NCBI GenBank assembly: GCA_002731395.1
Contig: PCBQ01000008.1
Coordinates: forward strand, 5,791-19,570
Source: Methanobacteriota archaeon
GTDB lineage: Archaea > Thermoplasmatota > Poseidoniia > Poseidoniales > Poseidoniaceae
Direction of reading: 5' to 3'
Length of the DNA stretch: 13,780 nt
The notes beneath the pieces are model-generated. The model saw only the letters and a list, made by a program, of their open reading frames with translations. It searched no databases and was not told where the DNA came from. This document shows positions 1-6,156 of the stretch, piece after piece. The position numbers were made by a program, and so were the translations under genes. Positions within the stretch are counted from its first letter, which is position 1, and the number at the start of each line of letters is the position of its first letter.

Positions 1-119
1 CCTGCGCGGAAACGAGCCATAAAAAGGAACATTACCCCGAAAGTGAGCATACCGACGATGATGGCCCAGAACAAGAACTTGTCATAGAGCACAGAAAACA
101 ATGTGTCTTGAGCAGCCAT
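1..119 (-). CDS. Probable cytochrome c oxidase subunit II, N-terminal fragment
   Basis: Only the first 39 residues are in the window; the rest lies beyond the left edge. The ATG is the complement of 117-119 and the frame stays open to base 1. The peptide starts MAAQDTLFSVLYDKFLFWAI, continues as one hydrophobic helix (about residues 15-34) and ends in ARFRAG. A short N-terminal lead, a transmembrane helix and a basic RFR-type end fit the first membrane hairpin of heme-copper oxidase subunit II, which carries the CuA site in aerobic respiration. The CuA domain itself is not visible, so the family is an inference from a short stretch; another small-helix membrane protein is possible. It is divergent from the DUF167 gene at 291. 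Confidence 0.5.
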   Translation of the reverse strand, partial: MAAQDTLFSVLYDKFLFWAIIVGMLTFGVMFLFMARFRA

Positions 120-290
120 CGGACGCCCTCGTGCGAAGCCTCGGGAGGGCCTTCCTTAAGCGTTGTTAGATGTGGGAATGCGAGCCTTTGGACCTCGTTT
201 TGAACATCGTCCTTTGAGCCCCACGAATAGGTCAGAATTTTGGCGTCAACGGCCGGACGGTTCATGCGCTGATCGAGGCCTCGCCGAAAC
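120..290. promoter_or_regulatory. Divergent intergenic region with a possible archaeal TATA-like box
   Basis: This 171-bp spacer separates the leftward oxidase-like gene from the rightward DUF167 gene. The AT-rich hexamer CTTAAG at 155-160 lies 36-41 nt upstream of the leftward ATG, a spacing that fits an archaeal TATA box with a short leader of roughly 10-15 nt. A second AT-rich stretch at about 234-240 lies some 50 nt upstream of the DUF167 ATG. GCCCTC at 125-130 and GAGGGC at 145-150 could form a small hairpin in the leftward leader. None of these is strong alone; the assignment rests on position. Confidence 0.3.
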
Positions 291-632
291 ATGTCCTTGG
301 AGGGCGCATTGCAGGTGACGCTCGACGGAGCGGTCATCATGGCGCTTCAAGTCCAGCCTGGAGCGTCCCGTGCTGGGCTTGGAGGTTACGATGCATGGAG
401 AAACCGCATCCTGGTTCGGTTGACGGCACGTGCAGAAGCCGGGCAAGCCAACCGCGCACTGTGCGCACAACTCGCCGCTTGGCTTGGTTGTCCATCATCC
501 TCCGTGACCATCGTTGACGGTTACGCCTCCCGCCAGAAGCGCGTCAGGGTTGTGGGCCTGAGCGTTTCCTCTGTGTTAGCAGGGCTCGTCGCTCAGTCCC
601 ATCCGAACGACGAGAGCAACGCACATGATTGA
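291..632 (+). CDS. DUF167 / YggU-family protein (UPF0235)
   Basis: A 113-residue protein of the DUF167 family, small soluble alpha/beta proteins of unknown biochemical role found in bacteria, archaea and eukaryotes. The family pattern is clear: LQVQPGASR near residues 19-27, the archaeal-type YDAWRNRI block at about 33-40, ARAEAGQAN (the usual APPxxGKAN motif) near 46-54, and DGYASRQKRVRV near 76-87 (usually GxxSRxK). The ATG at 291 is kept because the sequence between it and the next ATG (339) aligns with the N-terminal strand I recall for archaeal members; 339 does have a GGAG 8 nt upstream and is the alternative. The last 25 residues extend past the usual domain. It ends 27 bp before the Toprim gene on the same strand, so the two are probably co-transcribed. 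Confidence 0.88.
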   Translation: MSLEGALQVTLDGAVIMALQVQPGASRAGLGGYDAWRNRILVRLTARAEAGQANRALCAQLAAWLGCPSSSVTIVDGYASRQKRVRVVGLSVSSVLAGLVAQSHPNDESNAHD

Positions 633-635
633 TGA

Positions 636-663
636 GCATGCATTTTGCCCGGAGGATGCATGC
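636..663 (+). promoter_or_regulatory. Inverted repeat enclosing the ribosome binding site and start codon of the Toprim gene
   Basis: GCATGCAT at 636-643 is the exact reverse complement of ATGCATGC at 656-663. In RNA the stem could extend inward by two G-U pairs and one A-U pair, leaving a loop of about six bases at 647-652. The Shine-Dalgarno sequence GGAGG (651-655) is partly in the inner stem, and the ATG at 660-662 is inside the right arm. The pairing is seen directly; a role in limiting translation is inference. Confidence 0.4.
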
Positions 664-1100
664 GAAGCCCAAGGGTCCCGCTTCATCCTCGCCACGAGGA
701 AGCGCGGGAGGCTTTGCTGAGTCTTCGCGAGGACCAGGGGAGCACAGGTCGCCCAATCTTGGTGGAGGGCCCGAGGGACGTGACGGCGTTGCGGGCTTTG
801 GGCTTGACCGGACCGATCGAAGTCGTCAACCGGGGGTGGGACGTTGCCCGTCGCGTCGCTCATCTGGTGGAGTCATATGGGACCCGTGGCGCTGACGGTG
901 GTCCTGCCTTGCACCTGTTGATGGACTGGGACCGGACAGGAGGGCGGCTCCAGACCACCTTTCGCCGTCGCCTCGAAGCATTCGATGTGAAGGTGGACGA
1001 GGAAGTCAGGCGCGTCCTCATGCGGTGTTTGAAACCTGAAACGAGGACCGTCGAGGGCCTTTCAGGATTGATCGACGTTCTCGGACTGGACGGGCGGTAG
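660..1100 (+). CDS. Toprim-domain protein, UPF0292-like
   Basis: A 146-residue archaeal protein with a single Toprim fold, the metal-binding nucleotidyl-transfer/hydrolase domain of primases, topoisomerases and nucleases. Visible signatures are ILVEGPRD at about 33-40 (catalytic-type Glu36 plus Asp40) and LLMDWDRTG at about 86-94 (the DxD pair Asp89/Asp91). The glycine-rich link between them, the basic GGRLQTTFRRRLEAF helix and the short C-terminal part match the UPF0292 family of small stand-alone archaeal Toprim proteins, whose substrate is not established. The ATG at 660 is chosen because GGAGG lies 4 nt upstream; a TTG at 645 is the only earlier in-frame start. The last 39 bp overlap the tail of the convergent Lrp gene. 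Confidence 0.82.
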   Translation: MRSPRVPLHPRHEEAREALLSLREDQGSTGRPILVEGPRDVTALRALGLTGPIEVVNRGWDVARRVAHLVESYGTRGADGGPALHLLMDWDRTGGRLQTTFRRRLEAFDVKVDEEVRRVLMRCLKPETRTVEGLSGLIDVLGLDGR

Positions 1101-1568
1101 CGCCACGCCTTCTTCCTTGACGGTGTTCAGCACCACGTGGGTGTAGGAACGCGTGACGTGATCGCTGGTCAGCACGGTTTTGGTGAGATCGTCAAGGTCC
1201 GCTCGGTTCTTTACGCGAGCCAGCACCATGGAATCGTAATCTCCGGTGACGTCGTACACGGCGAAGACCCGTGGGTCCTTGGCGATGGTCCGCTGCACGT
1301 CCATCATCTTCCCCTTGGCGATGCGCAATCCTGCGATGACCGTCATCTCCCAACCCAACCGTTCTGCATCGAGCCGAACCTGATGGCCAACGATGATGCC
1401 CGCTTCTTCGAGGCGACGGAGCCGATTGGTGACCGTGCCTTGAGCGACGCCAACCTGCTTCGCAATCTCGCGCTGGCTGTACCGTGCGTCCTCGAGGAGG
1501 GCTCCGAGGATGGCCCTGTCCGTCGCGTCGAGGTCGTGCATCGGTCCCGCTCGGATGCGGGACGTCAT
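1062..1568 (-). CDS. Lrp/AsnC-family transcriptional regulator
   Basis: A 168-residue protein with the standard two-domain layout of feast/famine regulators. Residues 11-60 form an AsnC-type winged helix-turn-helix (LDATDRAILGALLEDARYSQ, then a recognition helix around GTVTNRLRRLEEAGII). Residues about 70-148 form the RAM ligand-binding and oligomerisation domain, with the characteristic VTGDYDSMVLARV segment at 107-119. Such proteins bind DNA as dimers to octamers and usually respond to amino acids; the ligand and targets here cannot be read. The ATG at 1568 overlaps the upstream stop as ATGA, which supports this start; Met10 at 1541 is a possible internal start. The C-terminal 15 or so residues extend past the RAM domain and lie over the end of the Toprim gene. 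Confidence 0.9.
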   Translation of the reverse strand: MTSRIRAGPMHDLDATDRAILGALLEDARYSQREIAKQVGVAQGTVTNRLRRLEEAGIIVGHQVRLDAERLGWEMTVIAGLRIAKGKMMDVQRTIAKDPRVFAVYDVTGDYDSMVLARVKNRADLDDLTKTVLTSDHVTRSYTHVVLNTVKEEGVALPPVQSENVDQS

Positions 1569-2707
1569 GAACGCTTCGACGCCACATCTTCGCGTTCAAC
1601 GTCCAAGGTCTGCACCCAGCCGCCCTGCTCTTCCACCTCGATGGACAAGCGAAGGCGCAGAGGCTCCTCCTTGCCGCGGCTGGGCCGAACTTCGATGACC
1701 TCCACCTGACCGGCCTCGACCTCACGGTGCATGCTGCGTCCGGCTACCTTCCAGGGCGGCTCGGCTTCCACACCGGTCACGGTGCACGGCGCGGTGCCAG
1801 CTTGAACAATCACGCGGACCTTCCCCTCCCCGGTCCACGGTACAGCACCGATGGAGGGAAGGGCCTCATCGGTCTTCATCTCACCTCGCAGGACCAGCCC
1901 GAGCACCACCAGCACCACACCCATCAGAGGGAGCACGGTCAGCGCGGTGCTTCGGTCCATCGTGGAGGTTGGATTTGGCAGCTCTTGCGTGTGCGATTGA
2001 AGCACAACACCATGCTCGATGACGATGAGGCTGAGGTGGTAGCCCATGGACTGGGTGGACAAATCCACGCCAGCTGCCTCAAGATGGTCCGGCGTCATCG
2101 TCCACAGGATCTCTGAACTGTTCCCCACCTCGCGTGCAAAGGCCACCTCAGGGCGCATGTCGCGCACCAGATGTGCTGCGGAGCGGCCGTAGGCATCCAC
2201 GGCTCCGTCTTCGGTCAACGTTACCAAGACAATGACATGCTCGCTAAGGTTCTCCAACGGTTCGACGGTTCCCCGAATCAAGACCGCCGCTTCGCCTTCT
2301 GCTTCTACCATGCTCAGGGTTCCATCAAACGCGATGATGCGACGAAGGCTCGCTTCGCTCAAGGCCGCTTCGAGGGTGGCGTCTCTAACATCGGGTAGGA
2401 CCTTTCCGTTCACGGCAACGGCCGGCCCGTTGGCGATGCCGAGAGCATCGGCGCGCAAATGGGCGTCGTCGCTCGGGAAATCTGAACCTGTCAGGTCCGC
2501 ATCCAAGCGCCAGTGAAGCAAACGTATCTCGCCTGCTGATGCGCGCTCTTCCAAGGCCGCCAAGGCACCGTCATCACCCTCGCCGTGGAACCATTCGACG
2601 ACAGGAGCGTCCAGATTCTCCACCAGTGGAACCTCGCTGGCGGCTACGAGCGGGGCGAGGAGGACTCCGGCCAAGAGGACCGCAAACAGGAAGGGAAGGC
2701 GTTTCAC
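1565..2707 (-). CDS. Signal-peptide membrane protein with possible cysteine-less thioredoxin-like domain
   Basis: A 380-residue protein beginning with a classic secretion signal (VKRLPFLFAVLLAGVLL, cleavage likely near residue 22-25). Residues about 35-115 resemble a thioredoxin-like fold: a strand VVEWFHGEGDDG where a CxxC site would normally sit, a helix, a strand with LLHWRLDAD, an ALGI turn, then GPAVAVNGK in the place of the cis-proline strand. There is no cysteine there, so any such domain would be redox-inactive. One membrane helix is at about 255-274, followed by a roughly 100-residue soluble, probably cytoplasmic, beta-rich tail. The GTG at 2707 overlaps the methyltransferase stop as GTGA and follows a purine-rich stretch, which decides the start over an earlier in-frame codon at 2731. 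Function unknown; the thioredoxin link is a resemblance by eye. Confidence 0.7.
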   Translation of the reverse strand: MKRLPFLFAVLLAGVLLAPLVAASEVPLVENLDAPVVEWFHGEGDDGALAALEERASAGEIRLLHWRLDADLTGSDFPSDDAHLRADALGIANGPAVAVNGKVLPDVRDATLEAALSEASLRRIIAFDGTLSMVEAEGEAAVLIRGTVEPLENLSEHVIVLVTLTEDGAVDAYGRSAAHLVRDMRPEVAFAREVGNSSEILWTMTPDHLEAAGVDLSTQSMGYHLSLIVIEHGVVLQSHTQELPNPTSTMDRSTALTVLPLMGVVLVVLGLVLRGEMKTDEALPSIGAVPWTGEGKVRVIVQAGTAPCTVTGVEAEPPWKVAGRSMHREVEAGQVEVIEVRPSRGKEEPLRLRLSIEVEEQGGWVQTLDVEREDVASKRS

Positions 2708-4374
2708 TCCTCTTCCTCCGTTAGGGGCCAATCAAACAGCCGAAGGGCCAACATGCGTCGCTCCACGTCGTCAAGCATCAGGGTCACTTTGGCCTGAACC
2801 CACACCGGGACGACGGTTGGTCCACTTGGATGTTCCACAAGGAACAGGCTGGATCCTCGCTCCACGTCGTCAGGCACCTCATCAAGCTCGAGGGCATCTC
2901 CAGACAACAGGCGTTCAACCACGGGCAAGTCGACCTCCACTCCAGCCGGACTGCCGTGGTGTTCGATGACCGGTAGCCCTTCTTGACGCACCCGCCACAT
3001 GCCGCGGTTTTCTGCAAAGGTGGGCAGCCCCACATGAATGGCTTTCAACGGATGGAAGGAACCTCCAGGGAACCTTCCGCCTCGGCCGTCTGATGTCTCA
3101 GGCGCCCACAACCGGTCGCGCATGCTGACCGGGGACACCGCAAGGCGCTTTCCGCGCCGCCACCATGCCAAGGTGTCGCTCAGGCGATGCTTGGTGGACA
3201 GTGGATTGGACACTTCGGCCTCCACGGCATGCACATCATGGCGGCTCGGTCCGGGCAAATCACGCACGTAGGGGGTCAGCCCCGACCGCTTTGGCACGAG
3301 GGTTTTGGCCACCCCTTCGGGGGTTGCTTCCGGTCGGTGACGAAGCAAGGCCACATAGAAGCCTCCGGTGTCGTTGTCCTCGGGGTGAAGGCGCCGCGTC
3401 AGCCGAAGTGCGGCTTGAAGTTCGGCTTCCACCGGAGGGGCATGATGGGGTTGTGCCTTCTCGTGTGCCATTTTGGTGCCGTCGTCGTTCAACAGGGTCC
3501 ATGTGGTCAAACCTTTCCGCAGATGCAGGCCTCGAAGCCGTTCGGCTGGAATCGGCACGGCCTCCATCCATGGGCATTGGCGGAGCGTTTCCGCGACGAC
3601 CGCTTCGTTTTCGACAGGGTCGAGGGAACACGTGGAGACGACCACGTGCCCACCGGGTCGCACCAAACTGGCCGCGCGACGCGCGATGTCCACTTGCAGG
3701 CGGTGCATGTCCCGGCCAGACGAAGGCTTCCACGACCACCACACTTCGCGGTTCTTCCTCATGGTCGCTGACCCTGTGCAAGGAAGGTCCGCGATGACCG
3801 CGTCAACACCGGGAGAGGGAGTTCGTGGGAAATGACGACCGTCATGCTGGACAACAAGCACGTTGGCAAGTGAAACGCGTCCACGGTTCGAAACGAGGGT
3901 GTTCACCCGCCCGGAGACCGGTTCGTTGGCGATAACCGTGGTCATCGGATACCGTTCAGCCACCTGTGTGGTCTTTGAACCGGGGGCTGCGCAGAGATCA
4001 ACCACAACGTCCACGCCATCCATGGGCAACACTTCGACAGGGAGCATGGACGCGGCCTCTTGTCGCGTGATTCGGCCCGATTGATGCAGATGGGACAACA
4101 GCTCCCGAGCCTCACCTTCGGCATGACCACGCGGGAAGGGCATGGTGAAGGCCTCATGGTGGGTGATCCACGGCATTTTTTCGCCTCCGATCGCCTCGAT
4201 TTGTTCGACGGTCCAGGCCGCATCTTTGCGGTTGGGTGTGATGCGGAGGGTCTCCGGGAGCGGGTGCTCGACCACGTCCAACCACGCGTCGACGTCAGCC
4301 CCAAGGGAGGCCGCGAGGCGGGCCAGAGGAGTGGCGGCCAAATCTTCACGCGAGGTCGCCTCCCTCCAGACCAT
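2704..4374 (-). CDS. tRNA (cytosine-5)-methyltransferase, Trm4/NSUN2-like
   Basis: A 556-residue SAM-dependent RNA m5C methyltransferase of the NOL1/NOP2/Sun family. Key parts: SGRITRQEAASMLP (about 99-112), the SAM-binding motif DLCAAPGSKTT (126-136), DLPCTGSATMRKN (196-208) with the release cysteine Cys199, STCSLDPVENEAVV (247-260) with the catalytic Cys249, and a DNDTGGFYVALL segment (about 333-344). These are the Trm4/NSUN2 versions of the family motifs, so the expected reaction is m5C formation in tRNA. Residues about 407-556 make a further domain that collinearly resembles the C-terminal region of eukaryotic NSUN2; typical archaeal Trm4 proteins are only about 270-390 residues. The ATG at 4374 is preferred; an in-frame GTG at 4476 would run into the divergent neighbour. 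It is the first gene of a coupled three-gene operon. Confidence 0.88.
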   Translation of the reverse strand: MVWREATSREDLAATPLARLAASLGADVDAWLDVVEHPLPETLRITPNRKDAAWTVEQIEAIGGEKMPWITHHEAFTMPFPRGHAEGEARELLSHLHQSGRITRQEAASMLPVEVLPMDGVDVVVDLCAAPGSKTTQVAERYPMTTVIANEPVSGRVNTLVSNRGRVSLANVLVVQHDGRHFPRTPSPGVDAVIADLPCTGSATMRKNREVWWSWKPSSGRDMHRLQVDIARRAASLVRPGGHVVVSTCSLDPVENEAVVAETLRQCPWMEAVPIPAERLRGLHLRKGLTTWTLLNDDGTKMAHEKAQPHHAPPVEAELQAALRLTRRLHPEDNDTGGFYVALLRHRPEATPEGVAKTLVPKRSGLTPYVRDLPGPSRHDVHAVEAEVSNPLSTKHRLSDTLAWWRRGKRLAVSPVSMRDRLWAPETSDGRGGRFPGGSFHPLKAIHVGLPTFAENRGMWRVRQEGLPVIEHHGSPAGVEVDLPVVERLLSGDALELDEVPDDVERGSSLFLVEHPSGPTVVPVWVQAKVTLMLDDVERRMLALRLFDWPLTEEEE

Positions 4375-4460
4375 CGCAACCGGTTCTGCCTTCGTGCATT
4401 CGGGTTCAAGCCTTCCCTTCCGGCGGCTGATTGAAGGGGCGCACCCGCACCGTGCTGGGC

Positions 4461-5483
4461 ATGGAGGGCACACCACAAATCGCCCTCATGATGCTCGTGC
4501 TTGGTCTTCTGACGTGGGCGTGGCCTCGGCCTTTGCCCAACGAAAGGCTGGACGACCTTCGGCGCTGGCTTCCTGTCGCCGGCTGGACGTGGGCCATGTG
4601 TTCCCGCCTCATCGCGGCTTTCAACCCCGCGTCATGGCCTCATTTCGCCTCCAGATTGGACGCGGAAGCGTCCCTTTCCGAGCAACTGGCCGCAGTGGTG
4701 TCCGGTGACGGTCTTGTGCTGGTCGGGATGGCCGTCCCACTTTGGATGGCCGCGCTTGACCGACATGGGGACGCTTCATGGCAGCGCGCTGAAGTCGTCT
4801 TGCCTTTGGCGCTCATCGCCATGCTCGGCCTCGAGGGCGGCGTTGAACAGATCACCTCCGCGCCGGGAAGCCCCACGGTTGCTGCAAGCGGTTGGGACGC
4901 TTTCCTTTGCTTGCTGGTGGTGGTGTTGGGCGCCGTATGGATGAATTGGCGTTCTCAGGTGACCATGATCGCAGCATGGGCGGCATCCTTGGTCGCCCTC
5001 GTTTTGTTCATGCCGATGGTGGAGGCCGATTCCGGGGTGCAAGCTGCACGTGGGCCTGGATTATTGGCAGCGTCCGCGGCTCTCGCCTTGGCTCCGCGTG
5101 CCTTCCCTCGTCCTTCGATGGCCGCTCCGCATGGCCTCGCGCTGTGGTTAATCCTGAGCATGGTGTTTAGCGCTGTTTTGATGTTCTTCCTGCTGTCAGT
5201 GTATGGTGGATTTGAGGCGTGGGCGATCATCGGCGTCGTCCTGCGCGCGGTCACCGTGGTGGGCGCGGCTGCGGTCATCGCCCTGCTGTCGCTCCGTCTT
5301 GGCTTGGATGCACAAGCCCAAGCCACGTGGACCATGGGCCGCAGAGCGTGGAGCGTGGCACCTCTGCTCCTGCTTGTCGTCCTACCGGCGGTTCCCTTGG
5401 TCGCGGCTTCGATGTGCATGGGGGCATGGACGGCTTGGGCACTCCTCCGGTGGTGGCCTGTAGGTCAGGAAAACCGTGCCTGA
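4461..5483 (+). CDS. Polytopic membrane protein of unknown function
   Basis: A 340-residue protein made mostly of hydrophobic helices. Likely membrane segments are near residues 7-21, 84-99, 111-124, 147-162, 167-186, 199-212, 226-248, 252-280 and 297-328, giving about nine or ten spans with short loops. Residues 22-80 form the one longer polar section. I see no transporter or enzyme motif that I recognise. The ATG at 4461 is preferred over an in-frame TTG at 4431, because the TTG has no good ribosome binding site and the ATG leaves an 86-bp divergent spacer from the methyltransferase gene. Base composition matches its neighbours. Confidence 0.72.
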   Translation: MEGTPQIALMMLVLGLLTWAWPRPLPNERLDDLRRWLPVAGWTWAMCSRLIAAFNPASWPHFASRLDAEASLSEQLAAVVSGDGLVLVGMAVPLWMAALDRHGDASWQRAEVVLPLALIAMLGLEGGVEQITSAPGSPTVAASGWDAFLCLLVVVLGAVWMNWRSQVTMIAAWAASLVALVLFMPMVEADSGVQAARGPGLLAASAALALAPRAFPRPSMAAPHGLALWLILSMVFSAVLMFFLLSVYGGFEAWAIIGVVLRAVTVVGAAAVIALLSLRLGLDAQAQATWTMGRRAWSVAPLLLLVVLPAVPLVAASMCMGAWTAWALLRWWPVGQENRA

Positions 5484-5566
5484 AGCTTTCATGTCCACCG
5501 AGTCGCTTATGACTGGAAGGGGCAGGAAGGGCCGGGACGTCCTCGGACGATCCGGATGGGATTTGC

Positions 5567-5920
5567 ATGGGTCGAGCGTTTCGCTGTGGCGTTGAAAACA
5601 ACCGGAAATTGAACGCCAGGGCCGCGGCAAAGCGATGGCCTGTGCGCGATCTTGCTCCGCTGATCGCTCGCACTCAGGAACACGGGAAGGCGATGGGACC
5701 CGCAACGCCGATCGAAGCACTCATCCGCATCGAGGGCGACTCTTGGATGTTTGAGCGTGCAGATCCAAGCGCGCTTGCGGCTGCACGCCACCGCATCGTG
5801 GTGCACGAAAACGGTGCACCGCTGAGTCTTGGTGGATGCACAGACATGACCACCGCTCTCGACGTTGCTCGAAAAATGGCCGAGGTGGACGGCCGTGTGG
5901 TGCTGATTCAGAACCTCTGA
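5567..5920 (+). CDS. Small hypothetical protein
   Basis: A 117-residue soluble protein that I do not recognise. The first 40 residues are Arg/Ala-rich. The compact, more conserved-looking part is residues 43-117, with predicted strands around IEALIRIEGDSWMF and HRIVVHENGAPLSLGG, a helix TTALDVARKMAEV and a final strand GRVVLIQNL. The start is uncertain: ATG at 5567 is the first Met, GTG at 5642 and ATG at 5693 are alternatives that keep the compact part. A CTTAT motif near 5505 lies about 60 nt upstream of the first ATG and could be part of a promoter. The gene ends at 5920, directly against the stop of the convergent Sec61-beta gene. Confidence 0.6.
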   Translation: MGRAFRCGVENNRKLNARAAAKRWPVRDLAPLIARTQEHGKAMGPATPIEALIRIEGDSWMFERADPSALAAARHRIVVHENGAPLSLGGCTDMTTALDVARKMAEVDGRVVLIQNL

Positions 5921-6109
5921 TCAGGCAATGGCGCGCCAAATGGCCTGGACGACGCCCATGTTGACCATGTAAAAGAAACCGGCCAAGATGATGCACGCAG
6001 TGTACACTTGCAACTTGGTGATGCGCCAGGCGTGCTCGGATTCTTCATCGAAGTACCGGATCAGACCTGCGGCTTGCTGAATGCCACCGCCGTCGTTCTT
6101 CTTCGCCAT
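5921..6109 (-). CDS. Preprotein translocase subunit Sec61-beta (archaeal SecG equivalent)
   Basis: A 62-residue tail-anchored membrane protein. The family signature AAGLIRYFDEE is at residues 13-23, after a short Gly/Lys-rich head, and a single transmembrane helix spans about 35-54. This is the small non-essential subunit of the SecYEG/Sec61 protein-conducting channel in archaea and eukaryotes, which contacts the cytoplasmic side of SecY. The signature is very characteristic, so the call is firm despite the short length. The start is the only sensible ATG. Its stop abuts that of the convergent 117-residue gene, the two stops together forming TGATCA. A 47-bp spacer separates it from the unknown gene upstream on the same strand. 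Confidence 0.93.
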   Translation of the reverse strand: MAKKNDGGGIQQAAGLIRYFDEESEHAWRITKLQVYTACIILAGFFYMVNMGVVQAIWRAIA

Positions 6110-6136
6110 GGTGCTCAGGCCTCCGAATCGCCTTCT

Positions 6137-6145
6137 CCTTATGAA
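6137..6145 (-). promoter_or_regulatory. Possible TATA-like element of the Sec61-beta gene
   Basis: On the minus strand the segment reads TTCATAAGG and lies 28-36 nt upstream of the Sec61-beta ATG. That distance would place transcription start at or very near the ATG, as for a leaderless archaeal mRNA. It sits inside the 47-bp spacer behind the upstream gene. The motif is weak; read-through from the upstream gene is equally possible. Confidence 0.25.
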
Positions 6146-6156
6146 CGCGACGCGGC

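Noticed and set aside
3165..3797. Long rightward open frames opposite the methyltransferase gene (3165-3797, 3187-3771, 3473-3835)
   Set aside because: They are shadows of a strongly supported gene with conserved catalytic motifs; their translations are Arg/Pro-rich with no recognisable motif, as expected in GC-rich DNA.
4375..4476. N-terminal extension of the methyltransferase to the GTG at 4476
   Set aside because: The extra 34 residues are Cys/Pro/Arg-rich, match nothing in the family and would overlap the start of the divergent membrane gene at 4461.
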